A DNA stretch of 64,000 nt from Bradyrhizobium genosp. L (GCF_015624485.1 NZ_CP061378.1:6262001-6326000), one strand, 5' to 3'; shown: positions 1-9,185, counted from the first letter of the stretch. The notes: generated by a model from the letters alone, not told the origin. Numbers and translations are program-made.

Positions 1-1
1 C

Positions 2-139
2 GTAGCAAGCGGCGCCAAGGTGCCGAGTATCGCGGACGTTGCAGGCTATGCAGCGGTCGGCGCCTTCTACTTTTTAGTTGCTGCAATCTGGCTAACGATA
101 AAGGACGCTCGTCGCGGAAACGAAGGCGCCATTGGATGA
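2..139 (+). CDS. C-terminal end of a small membrane protein (partial at window edge)
   Basis: An open frame enters from the left edge and stops at TGA 137-139, giving 45 residues. The middle is hydrophobic (a stretch around AAVGAFYFLVAAIWLTI) and is followed by a charged tail ending NEGAIG, which fits a single membrane helix with a short cytoplasmic end. The start lies outside the window. No family is recognised. Confidence rests on the clean reading frame and the helix-plus-positive-charge layout. Confidence 0.45.
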   Translation, partial: VASGAKVPSIADVAGYAAVGAFYFLVAAIWLTIKDARRGNEGAIG

Positions 140-572
140 AGACAGAGCGCCGCCTCGCTGCGTCTTATCTCACCTTCGAGCTCGTCGGCGCCTGCCGACG
201 AGGCTCTGAAGCTTCATCGGCCTCTGCCGGACCGAACGCCCTCCATCGGCGACGTTGGCCATGACCTGCAACATTGCGCCCTCGCGCGGCCCGCGTGCCA
301 GTCCTGTACGTCAGTATGACGTCGCCTTCGCGCCGACCGGTGCTGATCGCGGGACTGCGGCCGAACGCCGGCTCGCTCCGACAATTCCGCGGCGTGCGCG
401 ACAACTTATGGACTGTCTTCCCGTCTGTTCTTAGGAGCAAGTGTGAAATCAAGACCGCAGAGCGCCGGAAAAGCACCGACGCCGCCGTGGTGCGCTGCGA
501 TATTTTGGTTTTTTTGGAAACTAGCTCCGACAAAGGTGTTGTGCGCTTGCGACTACCTCAAGGAGGACGCTC
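140..572. other. No gene recognised; leader of the next gene at its right end
   Basis: Open frames here are short, overlap on both strands and resemble nothing. The last ~130 bases, starting near the words aaatcaagaccgcag (about 448), are repeated with changes at about 38780-38901, in front of a paralogue of the next gene. They include a good AAGGAGG ribosome site. Confidence 0.5.
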
Positions 573-971
573 ATGAAAACATACGTTCTAGTGCTCGCGG
601 CGACTGTCATTACATCGACTCCGGCGGTGGTTCAGCCGGCAATCGCTCAAAACCAGCAAAGTGAAGCCGACAAGGGCGTCAAGACCCGCAATTCGGGAGA
701 ATCAGGCTACGTCGGAGAACAGGAAAAGCAGGGTGCAGCGGCGACTCCTCCGGGACGGCCGGATGCTGCTAGTTCAACGGCAGCCAGCGGCGCCACCAGC
801 GCACAGAGTTCAGGAACAGGCATAAGCGGAGCACCTGGAAGCAAGAATGGCCCCGCCGCAGGTCAGAACACGGTCGGGTCCGATAACCATAATCAAAGCG
901 TCCAACAACAAGATCCTTCGAACGTTCAAGGCTTGCCGGGCAACAAAAGCGGGCCGCCTGCAAAGCGTTGA
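573..971 (+). CDS. Small exported low-complexity protein, long copy
   Basis: This 132-residue protein starts with a typical Sec signal peptide (Met-Lys, hydrophobic core LVLAATVITS, cleavage after AIAQ around residue 26). The rest is a disordered chain rich in Gly, Ser, Ala, Asn and Gln, ending KSGPPAKR. AAGGAGG lies 6-7 bases before the ATG. A shorter paralogue at 38902-39108 shares the first ~35 and last ~33 residues but lacks the 65 between them. Families of this kind are common in Bradyrhizobium and have no known role; a periplasmic stress function would be a guess. Confidence 0.75.
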   Translation: MKTYVLVLAATVITSTPAVVQPAIAQNQQSEADKGVKTRNSGESGYVGEQEKQGAAATPPGRPDAASSTAASGATSAQSSGTGISGAPGSKNGPAAGQNTVGSDNHNQSVQQQDPSNVQGLPGNKSGPPAKR

Positions 972-1289
972 TCGTTGGCCTGACACCGGCGAAAGCTGCT
1001 GGCGAAACCTATATCGACACTCGGAATCGCCGGATTGTCGCTGTTGTTGTTGGCTCCGCTTACTTGTGTCGAGACGATGGCTTCTTCGCCAGCAGCGCCT
1101 TTTCCAATACTTGGCGCAACGTCTGCGCGCGGAGGGCTTTACGATGAGTAGGATGACCGAGCGGCCCCGGCTTCCATCGCCGCAGCAGCTGCACAGAACG
1201 CGCCGATGAACAGCGACGGTGTCAGCCCGATCGCGAGTTTCACGGCAACCTTCTGCGCGTTGTCGTCAGCTTTGACTCGGTTCGAACCA

Positions 1290-1606
1290 CCGCACGGCAA
1301 GTCATCGGCGGCGCGGAGGTCGCCTTCAATCAGCACGACTTTTCGACCTCCGTTGCAACCAGCGCCGCACCCTCCTGGGCGTCTTTGCTCTCGTCGAAAT
1401 TGGTGATCAGGTTGTCGGCGCGTTCGCGGGCGGAGGCGACGATGACCGCGTGTACGATGCTGCGGTCACCGCCGGTGACGATGGCGCGCTTTTCATGAAG
1501 GCGAGCCGACCTCTTATAGCTCGTCTCGCCGTGGTCTGGACGCTGATCCATCTTCGCCCTCGAGCCGGTCGCTGACCGCGACGGGCGGCTTGGGATCGTC
1601 AGGCAT
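1290..1606 (-). pseudogene. Remnant of an SDR-family oxidoreductase gene
   Basis: Read on the minus strand, an ATG at 1606 begins MPDDPKPP. After a frame change follows MDQRPDHGE-SYK, then a degraded Rossmann start (RAIVTGGDRSIVHAV in place of the TGGDSGIGRAV type). A further frame change leads to VVLIEGDL. The intact SDR at 57711-58571 shows the same order (KMDPRPDHGEDSYKGS, ITGGDSGIGRA, VVVAGDI). Two frameshifts, a damaged glycine motif and loss of everything after strand 3 show a dead N-terminal fragment. Confidence 0.7.
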
Positions 1607-1701
1607 GGACCGTGCTCACTTCGTTCGAACAGTCTTATCATCTCGATGGAGATCGGAGAAACTTCGATCCGGGCCTCCAGATTCGCGCCTAGCTTACGCC
1701 C

Positions 1702-2085
1702 TTAGCGCCCTCTCTGATCTTCTTCGCTCGTCCCCGATCCCGGGCTGCCGATCGGTACGCCGTTCGTCGAGTGCCCAACGCCAGCGTTTCTATCGGCTTG
1801 AGTCGCGGCTGGGCTCGTTGCGTTCGCTGTCGGTCGTTGGACGTTCGGATTGTTTTGGCTATTGTTGGTGTTCGCGTTGGCCCCCGTGGTGCTGCCTTGC
1901 GTCCCCATGCCAGACGGAGCGGATGGTCCGGAGTTCGCACTGCTCGGCGCGGTCCCTGTACCCGCGCCTGCGCTGGCAGCGGATCCAGCAGACGCCCCAC
2001 CCGAACCACCGCTCGCCCCTTGCGCTAAAGTGGGTGAGGAAAGTGCGACGCACGCAACTGCCGCAAGCAAAGTTTTGCCAATCAT
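1702..2085 (-). CDS. Small exported Ser/Gly/Asn-rich protein, copy 1
   Basis: This 127-residue protein has a clear Sec signal peptide (MIGKTLLAAVACVALSSPTLAQ) followed by a disordered Gly/Ala/Ser/Thr/Asn-rich chain ending in EEDQRGR. A CGGAGA ribosome site precedes ATG 2085. It lies inside a segment duplicated at 54811-55194, where the protein is nearly identical. Upstream on the minus strand, GGAAC-N18-TT (about 2100-2140) could be an EcfG-type promoter, though its -10 word (GCTT) is imperfect. Function unknown. Confidence 0.7.
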   Translation of the reverse strand: MIGKTLLAAVACVALSSPTLAQGASGGSGGASAGSAASAGAGTGTAPSSANSGPSAPSGMGTQGSTTGANANTNNSQNNPNVQRPTANATSPAATQADRNAGVGHSTNGVPIGSPGSGTSEEDQRGR

Positions 2086-2214
2086 TGAAAATCTCCGTTT
2101 CGATCGAAAAGCGTGGCCATGACAGTTTGTTCCTTGCCCGCGATCACCGCCCGTAAGGCGGCAAGACGTCGAGGTGTTGGCCGGCGAGTTTTCGGGCGCG
2201 CCGGCCGGACGTCG

Positions 2215-2466
2215 CTACACTCGGTGGCGTCGGTGATGCCTGTGGTGGCGGGAGGATTTCATGCGCATGCCGCCCTTGTCCGAAGGGTCATTGGCAGTCG
2301 CTCCCGGATTGGCAAACGATGGGCTGCTGGCCGCGCCTTGGCCGCTCTTAGCAGCCGGCGAATTGCCTTGGCCGCCGCCGCCTCCACCCCCGCCTCCCTG
2401 GGCGGCTGCTGCTGCGATCGACCCAAAAACAAATGCTGTAGCTACCAGGACTCTTCCTGCTCTCAT
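2215..2466 (-). CDS. Small exported poly-glycine protein with basic His/Arg tail, copy 1
   Basis: This 83-residue protein has a signal peptide (MRAGRVLVATAFVFGSIAAA), then nine consecutive glycines, a Ser/Pro/Ala linker, and a very basic tail with alternating His and Arg (SSRHHRHHRRHRV). I place the start at 2466 because AGAGGAAAC lies just upstream; the frame is open further upstream without a better site. The second copy (55324-55584) has twelve glycines. The His-rich tail might bind metal or nucleic acid, which is a guess from composition. A GGAAC-N16-GGTT promoter motif lies 33 bases upstream. Confidence 0.7.
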   Translation of the reverse strand: MRAGRVLVATAFVFGSIAAAAAQGGGGGGGGGQGNSPAAKSGQGAASSPSFANPGATANDPSDKGGMRMKSSRHHRHHRRHRV

Positions 2467-2498
2467 GTGGGTTTCCTCTGATTTCAGCCCCAATGGCA

Positions 2499-2523
2499 AA
2501 CCGGCGGAAATTCCACACGTTCC
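2499..2523 (-). promoter_or_regulatory. EcfG-type promoter motif (GGAAC-N16-GGTT)
   Basis: Read on the minus strand, GGAAC (2523-2519) and GGTT (2502-2499) are separated by 16 bases, matching the alphaproteobacterial general-stress sigma factor consensus. It sits 33 bases upstream of the start at 2466 and is kept in the duplicated copy (55617-55641). Confidence 0.55.
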
Positions 2524-3757
2524 AAACATGAGACGTCCGCGGTCCGCCACTCGCATGCGCGGCATTCATCTCTGATTTCAGACATGAATCGAGTTACCAC
2601 CGTTTCGCCATTGCGCGTGATGTCGCCGCGTCCTGGAAGTAACCGATCCGCCATTGGCTCGGACAGGACGTTGCGGCTTCTCTAACGCCCGATTCGGCGC
2701 AATTCTCGCCGAGGCTCTGCCAAATAACGCGCTGCCGGCGAGACACCGATCCGTGACTTTGATGGTCTGACCTGCCAGAGCTGGAACGAGCGCATGTGGA
2801 CCGACGGCAGCCCGATGGACCCATCACCCTCGATCGACCAGGCCATTAACGGTGTAACGCCTGGCTCATATCTGACTCTCACGCTGCAAGACGCCGCGCT
2901 CGGTCGACCTCGCTGCCCTGCCCTGTCGCGACCTACCCATGTACACGAGCTTGCTCGCCGGCTTCGCTGCGAGACGGGCGTAAGACGGAGAAGCGGCCGT
3001 CGGCCGAGCTTCTGCAACTGGCGCCGAGCGAGACGATCTATTCATGAGTGCGCTTGCCCGCCGACTGGATCAGGGCATACCGCGAGAAAGCTGCCAAATC
3101 TTCTATGGCGACGTTGATCGTGGAGAGCCCGCCGTCACTACTCAGTGCGCTGCGGCGAGCGCACCGGCGCGGCGCTCGGTGGCTTCGATCTGCGTCGGCG
3201 CCCTCATCCTCGCTGCGGCCGTCCTGCTCGACGGGAGGCGTGCGACCGCGCACTGGCGCAAAGCTGACAGCCCACTGGCCCGCGCCAATGCCGCGCGAAC
3301 TCCAGTAGGTGGCGTCGGCGGCTTGGCCTCAACGGTGCGGACGATCACTGTCTCGATCCGGGCATCCTCGATCGTGCGCGGCGCTTCTGATCACGGTCCA
3401 TCAAAGCTCGGCGCATCGGCCGGCACCGGGAGCATGCCCGTATATTTCCTCTTTGGAACCACAGAGCGCTCAAATTCGACCGCTGTCTACGTATAGGTAT
3501 GCAGCACGTCTTCTGGCCGGCGAACCATTGGTAGGTTCTTGTCGGCTCCCCTTGCACCTGTCTGGCTTCCTCCAGCGATCGGAAGTGCTTCGCTATTCCG
3601 ATAAACGTCCATGAACGGCTAGGCGCGGTAAGCGACGACGTTCCTGAACCGCAGCCTTCGTCGCACCGCGGCCGCGGACCATCCGACACCGCCGGCAAGC
3701 TTGACCTAGCGTTCTTACAGCTCCTCGCGCCCCCGCGCGGAAAGGCAGGGTGAAGAA
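2524..3757. other. 1.2 kb without a recognisable gene
   Basis: Many short frames overlap on both strands and none has a convincing ribosome site or family. A short stretch near 3090-3125 reads CQIFYGDVDRGE on the plus strand, which faintly resembles the N-terminus of a small rhizobial protein family whose C-terminal part occurs at 56637-56867. I treat it as possible gene debris only. Confidence 0.4.
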
Positions 3758-3862
3758 TTGCCAACGCGGCATTCACGGTGCATTCAGCAGGCCCGGTCTA
3801 GCTGGCATCGGGCATGGTTGCACGATGTTGGCGAGGTTAAATTGGCTTATCGTTTTGACGAA

Positions 3863-4180
3863 ATGGCGGTAGTGGTGGATTGGCTGGATTGCTGCAAGAG
3901 CCGTGATCTCGAGGCCATGCTTGACCTTTGTGCCGAGAATGCCGCACTTGACTGCGCATGCGACGGTGTCCAGGTCAGCGGGCGATCCGCACTTGCGGCC
4001 TATTGGGCGCCGAAGTTGGCGAATACGTCATCGGGCGCATTCGGGCTCGAAGAGATCACGCCGCGCGACGACGGCGTGATGCTCGACTATCTGGACTTTG
4101 AGAGCAGACCGGCTCGGGTCCTGTTTGCTTTCGACAAGGAAGGCAAGATAGCGCACATGGGCTGCGCGTTATCATCATGA
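3863..4180 (+). CDS. SnoaL-like (NTF2 fold) small protein
   Basis: This 105-residue protein has the SnoaL/NTF2 pattern: an N-terminal helix (VVDWLDCCKSRDLEAMLDL), an acidic turn (AENAALDCACDG), GRSALAAYW, and closing strands (LDYLDFESRPARVLFAFDKEGKI). Such proteins form a small alpha+beta barrel and act as isomerases, hydratases or ligand binders; the substrate here is unknown. ATG 3863 is chosen because homology-like sequence begins there, although the frame is open further upstream and TTG 3842 behind GCGAGG is possible. It converges on the histidine kinase with a 6-base overlap. Confidence 0.65.
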   Translation: MAVVVDWLDCCKSRDLEAMLDLCAENAALDCACDGVQVSGRSALAAYWAPKLANTSSGAFGLEEITPRDDGVMLDYLDFESRPARVLFAFDKEGKIAHMGCALSS

Positions 4181-5521
4181 CGATGCGTCCAGCCCGGCTT
4201 GAGGTTCGATTGGCAGCCAGCAGCGGACGACGGTGCGGCCCTGCTCGCACAATAGCATCAAACTTCCATTGAGCGCGCGTACACGTTCGTGCATTCCGGT
4301 CAGGCCCCTGCCGAACGCCTGATCGTCCGACAAGCCAATGCCGTCATCCGAAATTTCCATGTGGATCTGGCTGCCCTCGATCGCCACGGCAACGTCCACC
4401 GTCGTTGCCTGGGCATGCCGAAGGACGTTAGTGACGGCCTCTTGGATGACACGGTAGACGGTTTGCGATAGCAGGCCGTCGAGGTCATCCACACCAGGAT
4501 CAATTCGAGCGGTCAGGTGGATCTTGCGTGCTTGCGACTGCGCTCTTCGAAGCAGCGCATGAATGCTCTCGAACAATCCAAGCTCCGCAACATAAAGCGG
4601 GCTTAGTCCCTCCAGCACACGCCGGTTGGCCTGCTGCAAGGCCGCCGCTGCGTTCAGAATGCCATGCGCAGCCGAGCCTGGATGGGGAGGGCCCGGAGCC
4701 TCAGCTTCGGACAGCGCGGTGGCGTTGGCGCGGATCGCGAACAGCAGCGGTCCCATCTCGTCGTGCAATTCCCTGGCCAGTTCGCGGCGCTCGTCATCCT
4801 GCACCGCGACGATCCGGCGCAAGAGCTCGCGGTTGTCATGGCTGAGACGCTTCAGTGTCGCCGCGAGCTGGTTGGCCTCCTCACAGCTCTGACAGATTTC
4901 AGGAGGACCGGTGATCGGGATAACAGTGTCGTAGTCGCCGTTGCGCATTCGGGTCAGACCAGCGCCTAGCCGCGTCAGCGGACGAAGCGCCGTCCCGGTC
5001 GTAAAGTAGGCGCTGGCCGCGGCTAGCAGCGTAAGCAGCGCGCCCGATGAAACGATAGCCAGGAAGCCTTCCCACTTTTCGAGAATGTCCGGCGACAAGT
5101 CGGGGTTGAAGACAATATCGCCCACGTGATCAGCACCGATCTTGATTGGATAGGTCGAGCCGAACTGAGGAACATCCAGGAGAGCGGTAAACCACGCCGG
5201 AACATAACCGTCGTACAAGCGCGTTACCGGCGGGGGCACGTTGGGTCCAGTTCGTACAAATTCGATTGACCCGGCGGTTTTGAGCGCACCGGCGAACGCT
5301 TCGAGGGTCGGCTCCGGATTGCGTGCCGTAGCGAGGGCGGCGTTCAGAGCGTCAGCGACGAATTGCGCGGAACGTGCACCTTGTGCGTTTTCATACTCGA
5401 ACTGATCGGGTGACACGATCTGCAGCGCAAGGCCTCCTAGCAGCAAAGCGCCAAGGATCATTGCTGCCATCGGCAGCAGCAGCCGCTGGCGAAGCGAGAG
5501 TTTGTTCCATGTCTTGGGCAA
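4175..5521 (-). CDS. Membrane sensor histidine kinase, NarX/UhpB (HisKA_3) type
   Basis: This 448-residue kinase has two membrane helices (about 12-34 and 152-174) around a ~115-residue periplasmic sensor domain, then a HAMP linker (about 175-228). The HisKA_3 dimerisation helix carries the phospho-acceptor His253 (RRELARELHDEMG), and a HATPase domain follows with an N box (HAQATTVDV region), DDGIGL and GRGLTGMHER. It should autophosphorylate and pass phosphate to the response regulator encoded divergently at 5595. A pair CQSCEE in the HAMP region (about 210-213) is an unusual possible redox or metal site. The signal is unknown. Confidence 0.9.
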   Translation of the reverse strand: MPKTWNKLSLRQRLLLPMAAMILGALLLGGLALQIVSPDQFEYENAQGARSAQFVADALNAALATARNPEPTLEAFAGALKTAGSIEFVRTGPNVPPPVTRLYDGYVPAWFTALLDVPQFGSTYPIKIGADHVGDIVFNPDLSPDILEKWEGFLAIVSSGALLTLLAAASAYFTTGTALRPLTRLGAGLTRMRNGDYDTVIPITGPPEICQSCEEANQLAATLKRLSHDNRELLRRIVAVQDDERRELARELHDEMGPLLFAIRANATALSEAEAPGPPHPGSAAHGILNAAAALQQANRRVLEGLSPLYVAELGLFESIHALLRRAQSQARKIHLTARIDPGVDDLDGLLSQTVYRVIQEAVTNVLRHAQATTVDVAVAIEGSQIHMEISDDGIGLSDDQAFGRGLTGMHERVRALNGSLMLLCEQGRTVVRCWLPIEPQAGLDASS

Positions 5522-5594
5522 TTCAGCCCCGTTCCTCGATCTGCTCTTTCAAATTCCTTCTCGATCTCTATGTATTTGTATAACCGAGGGCGAT

Positions 5595-6239
5595 ATGCAC
5601 GATACCCCGAAATCAGGCATGCGGATATTGATCGTTGACGACCACCCTGTGGTAGTGTCGGGCTGTCGCTCCCTGTTTGCGTCCGACAAGTCGGTCCAAG
5701 TCGAGGAGGCCGCAGATGCCAAGGCCGGTCATCGCGCCTTTATTCAGAAACGGCCCGACGTGACTGTTGTCGACATCAAACTTCCGGACCTATCCGGATT
5801 CGAGTTGTTGCGGCGGATCCGAAAAGACGATCCAGACGCGCGGATTATCATGTTCAGCATGAATGACGATCCCGCCTTCGTGGTGCGCGCGGTGCAGATG
5901 GGCGCCCAAGGCTACATCTCGAAGGCAGATGATCCCCGCCTGTTCGTGAAGGCCGTGCGCAAGGTTGCAGCCGGCGAAAGATTCATTTCACCGCACCTCG
6001 CGGAGGCCGTCGCCTTCGCGGGAGCCGCGATCAAGGCCAGTCCCGCGACCCAAATGAATTCCCGCGAATTGGAGATTCTGAGACTGCTCGGGCGTGGAGA
6101 CAAAATCGTCGAAGTCGCATCGGCTCTCGGCATCTCTTACAAGACGGTAGCCAACGTCACCTCGCTTCTCAAGCAGAAGCTAGGGGCGAAGAACCATTCC
6201 GACCTCATCCGCATCGCGGTTGAACTAGAGCTGGGATGA
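5595..6239 (+). CDS. LuxR/NarL-type response regulator
   Basis: This 214-residue two-domain regulator has a receiver (ILIVDDHPVV acidic pocket, phospho-acceptor Asp60 in TVVDIKLPD, conserved Lys in GYISKADD) and a C-terminal LuxR helix-turn-helix (about 145-205: SRELEILRLLGRGDKIVEVA, then GISYKTVANVTSLLKQKLG). ATG 5595 follows CGAGGG. The gene is divergent from its kinase across 73 bases, a layout typical of cognate pairs. Targets are unknown. Confidence 0.9.
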   Translation: MHDTPKSGMRILIVDDHPVVVSGCRSLFASDKSVQVEEAADAKAGHRAFIQKRPDVTVVDIKLPDLSGFELLRRIRKDDPDARIIMFSMNDDPAFVVRAVQMGAQGYISKADDPRLFVKAVRKVAAGERFISPHLAEAVAFAGAAIKASPATQMNSRELEILRLLGRGDKIVEVASALGISYKTVANVTSLLKQKLGAKNHSDLIRIAVELELG

Positions 6240-6372
6240 AGTCGTAGAATGGAACTGGCCGCGTGCGGTGACGCGGCCAGGTCCGTATTGCCTCGAGGCG
6301 ATCGCATTCGTTGGGGCAATGGAACCGACGAATGCGGCCTGCCGGCAATCCCTCGCTAATGGCTCCGGTGCC

Positions 6373-6804
6373 TCACCAGCTCGGCAGCCCACCGGGCGGC
6401 TCCGCAACCCGATAGCTTGCAAAACGTTGCGCACTGTTGCGGGATGCGGGTCGCGGTTTTGCAACTCGCTGCATCCGTTCGGGCGCTCGGTGCGAGGAAG
6501 CCGACAGACGTGCGTCGGCATGGCTGACCGGCGCGGCTTGTCTTGCGGTGGCAAGGCTGTCGGAGGCAGACGCAGTATCCGCTGCGGCGGTGTCCCCGGC
6601 CAATGGCTTCGTGGATACAAACGGCGTGTTCGTGTCGATCCGTATCGCCTCCGGCCATCTGTGGCGCGAGTGGATCCGAATGATCGAGCGATCGATATCG
6701 TTTTGCGCAACGACGGGCGCCGGTGTCGGAAAGTACCAATTGCACAAAAAAAGCAGTCCCAACACCAGCCCGCCCGTGAACACAAAATATCGAACTAAGA
6801 GCAT
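6373..6804 (-). CDS. Conserved small membrane-anchored protein, unknown function
   Basis: This 143-residue protein has an N-terminal hydrophobic anchor (MLLVRYFVFTGGLVLGLLFL), a conserved segment DIDRSIIRIHSRHRWPE, and a disordered Ala/Ser/Arg-rich C-terminus. ATG 6804 is chosen because GGTGGAC precedes it and it puts the membrane helix at the N-terminus. Similar short anchored proteins occur in Bradyrhizobium genomes; none has an assigned role. Confidence 0.65.
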   Translation of the reverse strand: MLLVRYFVFTGGLVLGLLFLCNWYFPTPAPVVAQNDIDRSIIRIHSRHRWPEAIRIDTNTPFVSTKPLAGDTAAADTASASDSLATARQAAPVSHADARLSASSHRAPERMQRVAKPRPASRNSAQRFASYRVAEPPGGLPSW

Positions 6805-6880
6805 GAAGCGTCCACCGAGATCGCGCCGGATTGCGCAAGTGCAATGGGAAAACGTGGCAATGGTTCCTAACCTGACCCGT

Positions 6881-6910
6881 TTAAAAAGAAGGCCGCCTGT
6901 CGGCGGCCTC
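6881..6910 (-). terminator. Rho-independent terminator of the 6930-7187 gene
   Basis: On the minus strand, GGCCGCC-GACA-GGCGGCC forms a perfect 7-bp stem followed by TTCTTTTT. It lies 20 bases past the stop of the small exported gene. Confidence 0.85.
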
Positions 6911-6929
6911 ATCGGATCGGAAGATGGGC

Positions 6930-7187
6930 TTACCAAGTAACCCATCTGTCATCCCGCCAGTAGCCGCGTCCCTCGTGCTCCCGGAACGTGTAGTGCTCTT
7001 GCGGTCCCCACTTCCAGCTATCTTCATGGACGATAATCTTCGATTCCGCCGGATATTCGTAGCGCTCGTGGGTGTGCCAGCATACATTTCCAGAGCACAC
7101 GATGGCCGCAGACGCGCTCATCGCGGACGCAGCCAGAAATCCAGCTACGAGAATGGCAGCGGCGGCGGCTTTGCTCGCTAATCTCAT
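6930..7187 (-). CDS. Small exported protein, unknown function
   Basis: This 85-residue protein has a signal peptide (SKAAAAAILVAGFLAASAMSASA) followed by a ~58-residue mature part with a Cys pair (VCSGNVCW) and many His, Tyr, Trp and Glu residues (ESKIIVHEDSWKWG, EGRGYWRDDRWVTW). The Cys pair could form a disulfide in the periplasm. AGGAGAG precedes ATG 7187. A GGAAC-N16-GGTT promoter upstream and a strong terminator downstream make a one-gene stress-type transcription unit. Confidence 0.8.
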   Translation of the reverse strand: MRLASKAAAAAILVAGFLAASAMSASAAIVCSGNVCWHTHERYEYPAESKIIVHEDSWKWGPQEHYTFREHEGRGYWRDDRWVTW

Positions 7188-7230
7188 GTCGTTCTCTCCT
7201 GCAGTTATGAAGGACATTACCCGGATGCCA

Positions 7231-7255
7231 AACCCGGCGATCTGGCTCTCGTTCC
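7231..7255 (-). promoter_or_regulatory. EcfG-type promoter motif (GGAAC-N16-GGTT)
   Basis: Minus strand GGAAC (7255-7251), 16 bases, GGTT (7234-7231). It is placed 44 bases before the start at 7187 and fits the general stress sigma factor consensus. Confidence 0.6.
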
Positions 7256-7549
7256 AAAGACCTTGGGAAAAATATGCAATCCAAGGAACGAATGGCACCT
7301 ATCGCGGTTAAGGTGGTGCTTTGCGACACAAGCAACTTCCCCGAACGGCTCCGGCGCGGCCCCCCCGGCACGCCGGGGCCGAATTTTGGAGCCGCAGATT
7401 GCCGCGAGCAATAAACTTAGGCATTTCTGACGACCGCCCGCGCTCCGGCGCATGAACGACGGGAGAGCGGATCGGAGGCCTGGAGGGCAGCCGGATCTGC
7501 TGCAGACCGGGCTTCGGGCCGCTCTGAGCTCGGACGTTCCGGCTGTCCG

Positions 7550-7915
7550 GATCACCGGCGTGACCGCAGACATCAGGCGAAGACGCGAAGTTGACGAGTA
7601 GTTGCGACAAGCTCAGAAAATGGAGGCGGTCGGACAGCTGACCGGCGGGGTCGCACACGACTTTAACAATCTCCCGATGATCGTTGGCGGCAGCCTCGAT
7701 ATGCTGCTTCGTCGTTTGCCCGACGCGAAACTCGTTCATTTATCGAAACCGCTCGGCAAGCCGTAGCTCGCGGATCAAAATTGAACCACCAGTTGCTGGC
7801 GTTCTCCCGCCGCGAAACTCTCCAACTTTAGGTTGTGCAGACCAACGATCTTATACAAACTTTGAACACCTCCTTGAGCGCGCCGTCGGCGACTGTAAAG
7901 ATTGAATTCATCAAA
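7550..7915 (+). pseudogene. Fragment of a PAS/HisKA histidine kinase
   Basis: The plus strand reads GVTADI-RRRREVDE, then an in-frame TAG, then [24 protein letters not shown], the hallmark of large hybrid histidine kinases (phospho-acceptor His in AHDFNN). A frame change leads to LNHQLLAFSRRETLQL. The ATPase domain and everything upstream of the PAC end are missing. This is decayed gene debris. Confidence 0.75.
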
Positions 7916-8627
7916 GATTGGAACGGCTTATGACGCGCTCCCCGGGGAGCGATGCGCTATTGCCCCCGTCGTCTCGTAGGTGACTGATGCGCACGCCCGG
8001 TTGGACATCGCACATCACCACGAGGCTTGGCGCGCAGGCTCCGGGCGCCAGGACCACACGATTTTGCCGTAGGCGGACCACACCGGTCGTATGCGCGATG
8101 GTCTCGCTCACGGTTGCCCGCCCTGCAAAACCTCATCGCGCCGACGTGGCCCACCCCCACCGCCGTCCGGCCCGCGTCGTGACGATCGCGATACGCCCCT
8201 CTTCCACGGGCCGGGTTGCGACGACACATACGCCATTTCCGAATTTCGGTAAAGTGGAATATTTTCCCGACGGGGTTGCCCCACGGCTGGCGTGTTTTGC
8301 CCGACGGGCAACCCAACGTCTTGTGGCCCGGAATGAACCAAACCGGCCAATTGGCGTTGATTCCGGCATCGCCGGGTGACAACCGGACATCACGGGGACG
8401 ATGGACGTGGCGCATTTTTCCGGTTTCTGCCCACGACACCAACGCATCGGTACGCGCTGACATCTGACCTGTTCCCGGCGGTGCAGCCCGGCATCCGACA
8501 ATCCAACTTCGCTATGACTTCGCCGTGCCAGGCTCGGCTGGTCGAGAAGCTTCGCCGAGACAAGCAGCCGGCCGTGTAGTCACTCGCGCCAAACGTCCCT
8601 CAGCTCCTCGGCGGTCACCAGATCGAC
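7916..8627. other. Intergenic region without recognisable gene
   Basis: Frames here are overlapping and implausible. A near-repeat of the words ttgcccgacggg/gttgccc occurs around 8262-8312 and looks like a dispersed intergenic repeat, though that cannot be confirmed from one window. The lost C-terminal codons of the next gene occupy 8580-8627. Confidence 0.4.
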
Positions 8628-9185
8628 CTAGCCGTGGAAGGGCGTGCGGTACATCGTCATCAGCGCGTCGTGCCCGACGTCGGACGAGCTGCACAGCGCG
8701 TCCTCGACGATGACTACCCTGAAGCCGAGATCGGCCGCGCCCAGTACCGTCGAGAGCACGCAAACGTCGGTTTCGGCGCCGGTAATGACCACCGTGCCAA
8801 TTCCCCGCTCGATCAGGAGACTTGCCAGAGCCGGATTGCTGAACGCCGAATAGGCCGGCTTGTCGACGATGCGAACCGGTGGGACGTAGCGCGCAAGCTC
8901 CGGCACCAGCTCAAGGGCCGATGGCGGAAGATGGTTGCGGGTGGCCTGGTGCCAGCGCCGAAAATAGTTCTGCCACTGCCCTGGGCGATCTTCCGGCGCC
9001 TGTGGCGTAATGAAGCGCGTAAAGATCGTCCGGGAATGATAACGCGACACGATCGAGACGATCGTCGGCAACACCCGCTCCATCCAGGGCGTTTCCCAGA
9101 GCCCGCCGGGCGCAAAGATGTTCTGCATGTCGGTGCAGAGGTGAACGGCGTTCCTGATTTCGCCGACGTCGGACTTGTTGCTCAT
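8628..9185 (-). CDS. Isochorismatase-family cysteine hydrolase, truncated by an amber stop
   Basis: This 185-residue protein has the catalytic triad of the family: Asp19 (TDMQN), Lys109 (DKPAYSAF) and nucleophile Cys142 (GAETDVCVLST). Such enzymes hydrolyse amides or enol ethers such as nicotinamide, ureidoacrylate or isochorismate; the substrate here is unknown. ATG 9185 overlaps the stop of the UvrA-like gene (ATGA). After FHG the frame meets TAG at 8628-8630 but continues in the same frame as VDLVTAEELRDVWRE to TGA 8580-8582, which matches a normal family C-terminus. The last ~15 residues have been lost by a point change, probably CAG to TAG. Activity may survive. Confidence 0.8.
   Translation of the reverse strand: MSNKSDVGEIRNAVHLCTDMQNIFAPGGLWETPWMERVLPTIVSIVSRYHSRTIFTRFITPQAPEDRPGQWQNYFRRWHQATRNHLPPSALELVPELARYVPPVRIVDKPAYSAFSNPALASLLIERGIGTVVITGAETDVCVLSTVLGAADLGFRVVIVEDALCSSSDVGHDALMTMYRTPFHG

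Larger units (their letters stand above)
1712..2549. repeat. Segmental duplication, left copy
   Basis: About 840 bases here recur at about 54821-55667 in the same orientation, with by-eye estimate of around twenty substitutions plus a 9-base insertion in the right copy. The unit carries the two small exported genes and the promoter of the second. Identity stops sharply on the right at the words acatgaga (about 2532) and on the left near ctctgatcttcttcgc. Confidence 0.85.

Noticed and set aside
510-540. GGAAA-N16-TGTT before the 573 gene
   Set aside because: The -35 word lacks the invariant final C, so I did not call it an EcfG promoter.
8216-8501. Open frames on both strands around 8.1-8.5 kb
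   Set aside because: No ribosome site, no signal peptide and no family; the stretch looks like intergenic repeat debris.
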